Shown piece after piece: positions 22,105 to 32,400 of a stretch of 64,000 nucleotides of DNA. The notes under the pieces were generated by a model that had not been told where the DNA came from, made no database searches, and saw only the letters and a list, made by a program, of their open reading frames with translations. The stretch comes from Henricia sp. BOLD:AAB3569. Lineage: Eukaryota > Echinodermata > Asteroidea > Spinulosida > Echinasteridae. Numbering within the stretch: the stretch's first letter is position 1; each line of letters starts with the position of its first letter. A program made the translations under genes and the position numbers. The stretch is from the NCBI GenBank assembly GCA_037783545.1, contig JBBELK010000067.1, positions 806,001 to 870,000 on the forward strand, given 5' to 3'.

Positions 22105-22557
22105 ACAGCTATACCGTATATAATGGCGTATTGGCAGCGTTTAGGGGAATTGGTATATAAAAATGGGGTTCACAGGAGGAACCCGTCAGTACTCCTCAAG
22201 ACTCCATGGTCTAGTGCGCTTATGATTTGAATCGTCGAGCGGCAGCCTTTATATAGGCTACGAAACGTGATCGTCGGCGATACGCTGCCGCGCGCTATGC
22301 ATAAGTTAGACTATCGTTGGGCATAACTTGTGAACGCCGGCAACACGCTAAGCATTCGTTGGTATTTAGTTATGTTATCGAAACGTTCTGTATAGGTTAC
22401 TAATACGTTATGTATACGTCTAGCTCGTTATGAATACGCTATGTATACGCCGCAAATTGAAAAAAAACATCGATAGTTCAGCGTATGCCAGCGTTTTAGA
22501 GAAGTTTGGGTACGTCGGCATACGCTGGCTAAATCGTCAAGGTGTGATAGGGCCATA
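22105..22557 (-). mobile_element. TIR transposon family, copy C (partial)
   Basis: On the minus strand it starts GGCCCTATCACACC at 22557 and carries the same subterminal region and TATA promoter. The ORF start is replaced: an ATG is followed two codons later by TGA. It abuts the right end of copy A head-on. Confidence 0.7.
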
Positions 22558-22994
22558 ATGCTATGTTTACACCGAAGCACGACCAAGTTAGGGTCGACTA
22601 AAGGCCCTGTCACACCTTGACGTTTTAGCCAGCGTATGCTGACGTATGAAAAAATTTGGCGACTACGCTGGCGTACGTCGAATAAGTTATGGGTAAGTTT
22701 TGTATAAGTTAAGAGCACGCTGAAACACGCTGGTATACGTCGTAGTAAGGCGAGGTCGTCGAAAAATGTTGTGCATGCACACAAATTTTCGGCGTATGCC
22801 AGCGTGTGGCTCATAAGTCCCGCATAAGTTGTAGGTAAGTAATACGATCGTTGACACACGTTCACACACGTTACTTGTAAGTTAATCATAAGTCGACATA
22901 CGTCGAGATAATGTCTACCGTACCCAAAACTTATTTCTAACCTATGAGTAACGTGCTTTGAACCTATGTCAAACTTATCTCCAACGCATATTAA

Positions 22995-23439
22995 AGTTGC
23001 ACTGCCCGTGTTTAGGCCGATTTGGGCGTACAGTTTTTTTTTTTTTAAGTTAAATAGGTATTTTTCTAGAATAGAAAAAGTTATCAGCTTTCATTTAGTA
23101 CCAAGAACGCAAAAATCCGTCAAGGATTAATGCCAGTCGATTAAAAACAAGAAATAATTAAATGGCTGGCAGGTCAATTAATCGACAGGGTTATGACGTA
23201 AATGTACATGTGCGCGTACATGTGTACATTGTACACATACTATGTACATAATGAGCGTACGCGCACATGTACAACATGTGAAACACGTTTCAAGAAAAAG
23301 GCTTGTATCTCCAATTCCCGACTTCGGAAATTTAAGTTTTTTATATTTTTCGTTACAGAGACACGTAAGCTTTCTAAATTCGTTCGCTTGTGTAAATTAA
23401 TTTTTTAAATCCTTTTACCGAAACACGGGCAATGCAACT
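22995..23439. mobile_element. TTAA-specific MITE nested in copy B
   Basis: Termini AGTTGCACTGCCCGTGTTTA and (reversed) AGTTGCATTGCCCGTGTTTC are flanked on both sides by TTAA (22991-22994, 23440-23443). Copy A has no insertion at the matching point (about 21734), so the insertion and its TTAA duplication are confirmed by an empty site. TTAA targeting is known for piggyBac and Kolobok elements. Confidence 0.88.
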
Positions 23440-23503
23440 TTAACGTATGTAGACGTTTTAACGTGTTCCGGACGACCACAGAACTTACTAAACGTTTTTC
23501 TAA

Positions 23504-23650
23504 CTAATAGCTACCGTTTAATGGCGTATTGGCAGCGTTTAGGGGAATTTGTATATAAAAATGGGGTTCCTTCTTGCGTTTACGTCCACGCCCACGGCCA
23601 CGCGGGCCAGGGGACTTCTTGGCAGCGTTCTTTAGAGTTTTCTTCGGCAT
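23504..23650 (-). CDS. 48-aa highly basic ORF of transposon copy B
   Basis: The ATG at 23650 lies about 60 bp downstream of a TATATAAAG box. The product starts MPKKTLKNAAKKSPGP and contains a GRGRGRKRKK basic run near residues 19-28, resembling a nuclear-localisation or DNA-binding tail. It ends after NTPLNGSY. Copy A keeps both ends. Such a peptide could be the first exon or N-terminus of a lost transposase. No family is recognised. Confidence 0.45.
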   Translation of the reverse strand: MPKKTLKNAAKKSPGPRGRGRGRKRKKEPHFYIQIPLNAANTPLNGSY

Positions 23651-23708
23651 GACGGATGTTGATGTTGTGATGTCTAGTGCAGTTATGATTTGAATCGTCG
23701 AGCGGCAG

Positions 23709-23720
23709 CCTTTATATAGG
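23709..23720 (-). promoter_or_regulatory. TATA box of copy B
   Basis: On the minus strand CCTATATAAAGG precedes the ATG at 23650 by about 60 bp. The box and about 35 following bases are the best-preserved part of the family. Confidence 0.5.
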
Positions 23721-24169
23721 GTACGACACGTGATCGTCGGCGATACGCTCCGCGCGCTGTGCATAAGTTAGGCTATCGTTGGGCATATGTTGTGAACGCC
23801 GGCAACACGCTAAGCATTCGTTGGTATTCGTTGGTATAAGTTATCTAAACGTTATGGAAACGTTATATGTAAGTTACTACTACGGTATGTATACGTCCAA
23901 CTCGTTATGAATACGCTTTGTATACGCTCAAAATTGAAAAAAACAGCGATAGTTCAGCGTATGCCAGCGTTTTAGAGAAATTGTCATACGTCAGCATACG
24001 CTGGCTAAAACGTTAAGGTGTGACAGGGCCTTTACGAGTTGTAAAATTCTGTATTTCTTGGACTCGTGAGTGGTCATAAAACTTTTGTCAAGGGGGCGAC
24101 CGAGAAAGTTTCCCGACCGTTTTGAACCGTTTTTAGTGTTCAGGACTAACTTACGACCTTCTGACAAGT

Positions 24170-24820
24170 AACATAGGAGGAACTTAAGATCTTGCCGACC
24201 AACTCCTGAGGAAATGCCATTTTGACAAATTTTTGTTCGTAAATCACTATCAAGTCCCTCGGAATTTTGGTGTAAACAGGGTATTAATTGCAAAAGCCAA
24301 GCTACAAAAATCGAGTTGGTGGCATTTATGCGGTCTTTAAGGAAACCACGTACACTGGGACTCGGGACATTTGCGACGAACTCAAGAAGTCGGGGAAGGA
24401 GGGCACGTGGAAGTATATCTTTCCAGTTACTGCAAGCAGAGGGGCGCCACGATAGTTGCTGCAATCCAGCGTGTCGCCTTTCTTCATTTGCACAGTGACA
24501 ATGTTTGCATCTTTCCATTGTTGGGGAGGACCTCAATATCACAGACTTTGATGATGCACTCACGAAGACACATTCAGCGTGGCCCCTTTAATATGCTTTC
24601 TTGGTGGTCCGTCAGGCCCAACAGCCTTGCTTGTGTTCAGGCCGAGACATGCCTTACGTACTTTTGGGGTCGTCGGCGTCCGATCAAGACCTCCGAACTG
24701 GCGTAATGTGGAAAGACTATCCAGGATGCTACAGGGTTGACGCGATTCAGCAGCTTAATTGCTTATAGGTGCTCGACCCATTGCAACGCTGATTTCTTCA
24801 CGGATTCACAAGGTCCATGC
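24170..24820 (-). pseudogene. Decayed LINE reverse-transcriptase fragment
   Basis: Minus-strand frames yield in order [40 protein letters not shown] and [14 protein letters not shown], the pre-palm and motif 1 regions of a LINE RT. These are most like the element at 60-64 kb (FRDATIVHIYKRKE..NHRGISLLSIAGKI). Frameshifts and stops are numerous, and catalytic boxes are not retained. Confidence 0.7.
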
Positions 24821-25064
24821 ATCTTTGCGTAGGACTCTAGGGTTTTGCCGACATTAACGACTTCCATAACATATGCACTTTCGCTGCATAGCATACAGGC
24901 CAATTCTTCACGGATTCGCATAATTTCACAGCCCTAAGCTTGGACAAGGCTATGGCAAAACAGAAGGCCTGACGTTCGCCCAGCCTTGCCTTAATATACT
25001 CCGCTCAAGACGCCCGATTATCCCATATTTTACCAAACAATATCACACCAAAGCCATAAAGTCT

Positions 25065-25386
25065 AGTGTGGTCTAGTGGGTATGAAGCGGGACTCCCAAT
25101 CAGAGGTTGGGGTTTCGAGCCCCACTTCGACCAACGTGTCTGTGTCCCTGGGCAAGGCGCTTAATCCCAGTTGCCTCGTCAACCCAAGCGATATATGGGA
25201 AGCTGTTAAGGGGAATGCCACAATCTAACTGCTGATAGGGTTGAGCGCCTGACCAGCAGCCACCTAGTTGAAGCGAAATGGTTCTGGTGATTCCCTGATG
25301 GCAGCGGTAATAATGGTAACAGCGCCTTGAGCGCCCTGCAGGGTGGATATGTGCGCTATACAAATCTAATCATTATTATTATTATT
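25065..25386 (+). mobile_element. tRNA-derived SINE with (ATT)n tail
   Basis: The head has a GGTCTAGTGGGTATGAAGC A-box-like segment, an anticodon-like CTCCCAA loop and a perfect T-arm (TGGGG-TTTCGAG-CCCCA). The body includes CTGGGCAAGGCGCTTAATCC, and the 3' end has GTGCGCTATACAAATCTAAT plus ATT repeats, a common SINE tail in aquatic animals. Confidence 0.8.
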
Positions 25387-25397
25387 AAAGCCTTGAC

Positions 25398-25931
25398 GAA
25401 AGGCTATGTTGAAACCGGCCCCATTTCGCGGGGAACGAGCGACAGAAGTCGCCTCTGTTGGACCAATCAGGACGATTGGCAGTGCATTGCAGGTATTCAA
25501 ATGTAACGCGCGCAGATTGTAGACACCTTGCATGCATGTGATACATGTACTCGCAATGCTGGCCGTTGGCCGCGTCGGCGATTGGCTGCTATTTAAAGCA
25601 TACTGGGGAATCCGTTCCATTACATTCGTCAGCATGCATCCCTGTTATTAATTTGAAAAACTGCGGAGTAAATTAAGATCGTCGCCGGAAATTTTGGTAG
25701 GAATGGGACAGTCGTAAGGATCTATAGAACCCAATACAATTTCTGGAAAATATAGAAATCTTTTCTTTTCGGCATAGCCTAACATGACCAAATTGATTAA
25801 ATTACATTAAAATGACTCGGGCGTAAGTTGGCTGAACACAACAGCCGGCTACTCCACAGATTTGCGTAGATTTCCTCAGGGTATTGTAACGTCGCTTAGC
25901 AGAGTGGAAATTCCCTGAGATCTGCAGGATG
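25398..25931. mobile_element. 9-bp-duplication element, copy 2 (5' truncated)
   Basis: It matches 10396-10987 from about the sixtieth base to the AGGATG end, including the TATTTAAAG region. The left end is lost next to the SINE. It ends 265 bp before the ALG1 start codon. Confidence 0.75.
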
Positions 25932-25933
25932 CC

Positions 25934-25980
25934 CTTTACCGATCCCTATATTTTCGCAATAAGTGATAGGATCGGGAACC
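25934..25980 (+). promoter_or_regulatory. Shared GATCCCTATATTTTCGCAAT module upstream of ALG1
   Basis: Its reverse complement occurs inside the hAT-like element at 12047-12105, with only an indel of about 7-11 bases between them. The two ends (ACCGATCCCTAT and AGGATCGGGA) are complementary. It lies about 220 bp before the ALG1 ATG, so it could be promoter sequence or an old transposon scrap. Confidence 0.4.
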
Positions 25981-26038
25981 AATCTGGGTCGAAAGTTCCC
26001 CATTGAGGGCGCTATTTCAGCTACCGCGCACGTACTGC

Positions 26039-26066
26039 CACGGACGTATATATAATTTCGTCCGTG
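26039..26066 (+). promoter_or_regulatory. Candidate ALG1 core promoter hairpin with TATA-like centre
   Basis: CACGGACG and CGTCCGTG form a palindrome around TATATATAAT, 130-157 bp before the ALG1 start codon. Position and AT core suit a core promoter, but the transcription start is not shown by the sequence. Confidence 0.35.
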
Positions 26067-26195
26067 CGTACTGCCCATCGATTCTCTCTGATATATCGAT
26101 GGTACTGTCAAGTCTGTCGATGTATACATGTGTACGTACGCGTAGTCGAGTCCTACGTGAAAACGGTGTGTGTGTGCAATTTGTTTCTGTACAAG

Positions 26196-26463
26196 ATGGG
26201 ATTTTTGTCGCAAAAGTTAGATTTTCTAGCCCAGGGTGGCCTGATACTTTTAATGGAGGTATATCTTTACTTCCAAGGTCTATACCTTCTAATGGGTGTG
26301 ACTATTGTATTTTTCTTCATGAGTATGGGGTACCGCAAAGGGCGATGTGGTTCACGTGCGTGTATCGTGGTCCTCGGAGATGTTGGCAGAAGTCCACGGA
26401 TGCAGTACCACGCCCTCTCTCTGGCCAACCAGAACTTTGATGTGGATATAGTTGGGTATGGAG
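26196..26463 (+). CDS. ALG1: ALG1 exon 1
   Basis: It encodes residues 1-89: a hydrophobic membrane anchor followed by the conserved [20 protein letters not shown] block. The donor is GGAG|GTGAGT, phase 1. Confidence 0.95.
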
Positions 26464-29400
26464 GTGAGTGGGAAAGAATTGAGTAGTTGACACTGGAAAG
26501 ATTACAATGCACGGACAACCACTGGGGCTACTTCCAGTTATCTGAAAGTATAGCCTAGGCTAGCCCCGCGAGGCGCGAGCAGTGCTTCAGGAAACCCTCA
26601 GCCCTGTTGCCTAATCTACCCCAAATCTGTGGCAAACTCAAGCAAATGAAATTTGTCCCATGCCTTGGCTCTAATATTTGCTCAATAGGTGCACTCACCC
26701 CAGTTTGCAAATATTCCGAAGAGTACGCATCGATCCGATGTCTAGTTTCGGTGAAATCGTGGGGAAAGTTTGAGACCTTCCGTGCGATGAAATACCGACT
26801 CTTTGACCAAAAATCAAATATGCGCATGCGCGACAGCAGAGAGGTCAACACAATCTAGACTGGTTCGCTGTCCTCATATTTACTTCCCTTCATCTTACGA
26901 CGAAGGGAAGTAAATTGAGGATGTGGAACCAGTCTAGTGTTGACCTCTCCGCTCTCGCGCATGCGCATATTTGATTTTTGGTCAAAGAGTCGGTATTTCA
27001 TCGCACGGAAGGTCTCAAACTTTCCCCACGATTTCACCGAAACTAGACATCGGATCGATGCGTACTCTTCGGAATATTTGCAAACTGGGGTGAGTGCACC
27101 TATTGAGTAAATATCAGAGCCATGGGACAAATTTCATTTGCTTGAGTTTGCCACAGATTTGGGGTAGATTAGGCAACAGGGCTGAGGGTTTTCCCGAAGC
27201 ACTGCTCGCGGGGCTAAGCCTAGGCCTGTTTTTAACTGAATGAAATTATTATATGATTTTATTTATTTTATTTTTATTTATTTTATTATTTTGGCACAGT
27301 CGCCACGGGTCGTGGAAAAGGCAATAATGCCCAAATTAAAATCCACTGCCCCGTATATAAATAAAACAAGACTGAATAAAATTATACATGTACTTAAAAC
27401 AACATCAGAACGATAAACAGTAAAATATAAACTAACATAAAAAGTAGCAGTGACAAGTCACATACACAAACAACAGACAAAGAAAACTAAAACTAAGTAC
27501 AGATAAATAAGAGATTAAAACTAAAAATCCAGGGCACACATAGATAAGACTGGTTATGGAGAACGGTTAAAAACAAAGTAAACAACTATAGACTAATCCG
27601 ACGAATGACAACTGTGTCTTCCAGGGTGTTTACATGACGTCATAATAGAATTACACCGCGGTAACAATGGAATAACCACAAGAGGGCGGGCTTACTAAAT
27701 GTTGCTCGGATTACACTATAAAGACAACTGAAATTAGAACAACCTGCTTATATATGTCCCTACATGTGAAGGAAATAAAAACTAAAAAGTAGTGTGCATT
27801 TAAAGAGAAAAAACAAAAAAGACCAAAAACAAAACAAAACAAACAAACGGCCCAAAATAAAGATAAAACATGAAGTTAAAAGGCACAGGCTCACCAGCAA
27901 TATAAGTGCGCGCGCGCCAAAACCGTGCTACGAAATACGCAGCTCCATAGCAAAGACACGGCACCTCGCGACACGAAATTGGCGCGCGCGCACCGCACCG
28001 CTGACGAGTCCGCGTCTCTATTATTACTTCAAAGAGGATTAAAAACAGAATTATGGTTAAGGGTTAATAACAAATGTTTTTTAAGGGACGATTTAAATAT
28101 GCCAAGAGATGCACTGTGAGCTATGTTGCTTGGTATCGCGTTCCATTCTCTAGCAGTGCGAACGAAGTAGGAGTTCATGAGGTAGTCAGTTTTGGCGAAG
28201 GGAATTTGGACTTTCATGGCATGATCATTTCTGGCAATTCTCCTTGCTGGAATAAATTTGTGAATATCACTAATGTCATACATGGAGTTTATTATTTTAT
28301 ATGCCATAACAAGTCTGAAATAGCTTCGCCTATTTTCTAGTGTAGTCCAATCAAGCCGTCGTAACAAATCATCATAGCTGGATTGCCAATCCTTGCAAAT
28401 TATTCTGGCACCGCGTTTTTGGATTTTTTCAAGCATGTTGCAATGGGTGATTCTGTACGGATCCCATGTAGTGCAGCAAAAATCATGCCTGGAAAGGACA
28501 AGTGATTCAAATAAACGCTTTTTAACTTGACCAGAACAATTTGCAAAAGATCTATTAATAAATCCTAGCATCTTATTACACTTAATGTACGTTTCGTTGC
28601 ACTGATCGGCCCAGTTAAGATTTTTATTAATCATTACACCCAAGTATTTCTCGCACTCCGTATCTAGTAACTGTTCATTTCGTATAAAATAGTCATAATG
28701 CAAAGGATGTTGCTTCTTCGTCATTCTCATAATCTTACACTTAGCAATGTTAAAGTCAAGCATCCATTTCTCAGACCAGTTATTTAAAGTATTAAGATCA
28801 TTTTGTAAAGCCTTACAGTCATCAATAGAATTAATGGCACGATACAAAATACAGTCATCTGCATACAAACGAACAACAGACTGGATATCCTTAGTTATAT
28901 CATTAATAAAACAATTAAAAAGAATAGGGCCTAGAATGGTACCTTGTGGTACACCCGACATGACAGGGCACCAGTCTGAATATTGGCCGTTAACAACAAC
29001 TCTTTGCATTCTAGTTTCTAAAAAGTTCATTATCCATTTAAGGTTCTGGTTGTTAATACCGTATCTGGCCAACTTTGTACGAAGGAGACTATGTTGAACC
29101 GTATCGAATGCTTTAGAAAAGTCTAAAAAGACGACGTGCACATCAGAGCCTGCTTCGAGAGAACCAGCCCAATCATGGATTGCACATATTAATTGTGTCT
29201 CACAAGAACGATTCTTTCTAAATCCATGTTGATTATCGTTAAGCAGGTTGTTGTCAGTAAGGTGTTTGGTAAGACGGCTATAAACTATTTTTTCAAGGAT
29301 CTTGCAAGTGATGGAGGTGAGAGATATTGGTCTATAGTTACGACGATCTTCTTTATTCCCCTTTTTAAAGACGGGACATATATTAGCTTTGCGCCAGTCT

Positions 29401-32400
29401 TCGGGGATCTCTCCTGTTGACAATGACAAGTTAAACAGGGCACACAGAGAAGGAGCAAGTTGTTCCGCACCTTCTTTAAGAATTCTTGGGGAAATGTCAT
29501 CTGGGCCCTGTGCCTTGGTCGGATCAATTTCTTTTAGTAATTTAAAAACCTCGTCTGCATTACAAGTGATATTTTCCATCTCAAGTACGTTACTTCGGTG
29601 TATGTCTGGCGCTGATGTATGTGAGGTGTTTGTTCGAAAAACAGAATAAAATTGTTTATTTAAAATTTCGGCCTTTTCTTTGTCATCAGTGATTGTGTTG
29701 CCATTGTGTTTAAGGCATTTAACTGAATGACTATCATTTTTAACAGTTTTTACATAATTCCAAAACTTTTTTGGATTATGTTTTATGTCGCCAGCACATT
29801 GTAAAATATATTCGGAGTGTTTATTTCGTAACTTCGCTTTAACGGTGCGTCTCGCGACACGGTACGTCTCCCAGTGCTCTGGGTTATTTAATTTCTTAGC
29901 TCGTTTGAATAGTCTGTTACGTTTCCTGATTAAGCCTCGGATTTCAGCACTAATCCAGGGAACATGACGTTTTGAATTCGGCTTTTTACGTGGAATATTG
30001 GCTTGAGTAATTTTAATTACTTTCGATTTCCACGAATCCCAAGACTTCTCAATATTGTTAACGTCAATTGTGTTAACAAGAAATGCATCATTTAAGTCGT
30101 CGCGAAACTGATCGAAGTTTGCCTTATGGTACTGGTACGTGACCCTGGGATTATAATTCATCCTTTTAGATTGACAGTGCATCGTAAAACAAATACCATC
30201 ATGATCACTAATGCCAGGAATAACATTGACATTAGACACAGTGTTAGGGTGAGAAGTAAAAAGCAAGTCTAAAATATTACTTACAGTATCTGTTCTTCGG
30301 GTTGGCTCTTCAACATGCTGGTGAAGAAAATTTGTTTCAATAAGTTGCACAAAATTATCAGTGAGCTCATTGATACCAGCGTTAAGAGGCAGGGGTAAAC
30401 CGTCATGCCATTTTATATTAGGGAAGTTAAAGTCACCCGTCAGAACAATTTGGCTACGTTTACTACTACTAGTTTTAAGTACCGCGAAACATTTGTTTAA
30501 TTCATTAATAACCTCGGAATTGCTACTGGGGGGCCTATAAAAAACACCCAGGAGGATGGACATTCCCTTATCACATGCAATCTCACACCATAAAATTTCA
30601 CACTGCGAATCTAAGTCAGGTCTATATATAATAGATAAATCTGCTTTATATGCGATTAAAACCCCACCACCATTTCGATTTCTATCCTTTCTAAATACAT
30701 TATAAGAAGCAGGGAATATTTCAGCGGAAACAATGTTTTTATTTAAATGAGTTTCTGTAACAAACAGCACATCCACATCCTCGAATTCCAAGAGGGTTTG
30801 AATTTCACCGCGTTTGTTCGCAACACTGCATGCATTATAAAGTGAGATACATTTCAAATTGCGATGGGCATGTCTGTGTGGCTTATTTGTTATGTGTTCG
30901 TTATTTGTGATACAAACTTCAGGTATCGGATCCAGTCCTGGTCTTGATTGCGCACTCTCTTGCTTGACTGAGGGTGTACCTGCCTCATTCGCTTGCTGCT
31001 CCTTGCGCCTTCTCGAAAACCCTGCTGGTTATCGCTGGGACACGGGAGTCTAGACATGGGCGCACTGAGTACCTCGGCGTAGCTACGGTAATCGGTGTAT
31101 GACTTGGATCCCGGTGCATTTATCTGCGAGTTAGGGGCATCATTTTTGTGTTTGCGGAGGTGAGTGATGAGATTTTTTGCCAGGGATATTATTCCTCTTT
31201 GGTTGAGGTGAACTCCATCAGAAGCAATGGAGGAAGAAGATATATTGTCGTTGTTGATGTATTCCCATCCAGACTGCTCGGCAAGTTTCATCAGACGCGA
31301 ATTATTCTGAGTCACTCGTGAGTGTCGTTCCGTAGTTTCACGATGCCGGTGGATAATTGATGATATCGTGATCTTGGCTTGCGATTCATCCTGAAGTTGG
31401 CTGCAGAGTTCGCGGATCTTGGTCACTAAAGTAGCCACATTATCTTCCGTGTTGTTTGTTCCGACATGCACGATGATTTCGTTGGGTGTATGTTTTTGTA
31501 CGAGGTTAACAGCCTTGTTCAATATGTTTTCGGCCTTGGCACCGGGGTAAAAGTAACAGAGGACTTTCTTCGTGCGGCTAAGGCGTTGGCCCTTAATTTT
31601 GTTCACCATGGAATCTCCAATTAGGAGAACATCGGCATGGGATTCGTATTTGGTTTTTTGTTTCAGTCTGTACTCCTTGATCTGGTCGACTGTATTGGTT
31701 GTATTTTCTTTGTTTCCGCTGCCAAGTAATTCTTGGAAATAATGGTCGATAACTTCTTCTGCGGTTGGCTCCCATTCCACGGATTCAAAGAGATCAGACA
31801 ATGGCGAGAAGCGATTTGCCAGAGGGACAATGGTGCGTTCGCGAGTCGGTGTCACAATAGATGTACTTGGATGATCCTTTTGTGCTGGTCTTTTGTCCTT
31901 GATACCAGATTGTGCGGGAATTAGTTCAGGCTTTACCGGTTCTTTGTCCGTAGTATCTTTTGTTCCTTGTTGATAACGTTGCCGCAATGCAGGTTCGTCT
32001 TGGGTCAGGAGATCAATGGCGGCCTGTAAATTTTTGCGTTCTGCATCGAGGGTCTGAACTTGTGTTTTAAGGTCCATATTTTCAGTAAACATGACTTTCA
32101 TTGACATAATTTCACTTTTCAATTCATCAATGGATGACTTCAGGTTCTGAATTTCGCGTCCCGTGGCAGATGGCTCAGATACAGGCATTTTAGCTGGGAG
32201 TTTTTCATAGGCGATTTCTGTAATAGGACATTCGTTACCGCATGGTTTTAGTTTTGTAGTTGACAGACAAGTCTTAGGAAAGTGAGGTTTATCTTCAGTT
32301 ATGTACAAATACAGATCTATAATATCATCGATCACAGTTCCTATCGAACGCCTTGATTTTAAATTCAGGTTTGCTGGGTTACCATGGGTGGGTTGTGCTT

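Larger units (their letters stand above)
22603..24030 (-). mobile_element. TIR transposon family, copy B (fullest copy)
   Basis: Perfect GGCCCTGTCACACCTT termini face each other and the inverted repeat extends to about 45 bp (TTTAGCCAGCGTATGCTGAC). The bases just outside (TAAA and TTTA) continue the symmetry. Removing a nested 449-bp insertion leaves about 980 bp. It carries a TATA promoter and a 48-codon basic ORF on the minus strand but no transposase core, so it is probably an internally deleted derivative mobilised in trans. The superfamily is not recognised. Confidence 0.85.

Noticed and set aside
26607-27130. Two similar ORFs on opposite strands (shared [20 protein letters not shown])
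   Set aside because: They are the two arms of one palindrome read in opposite directions.
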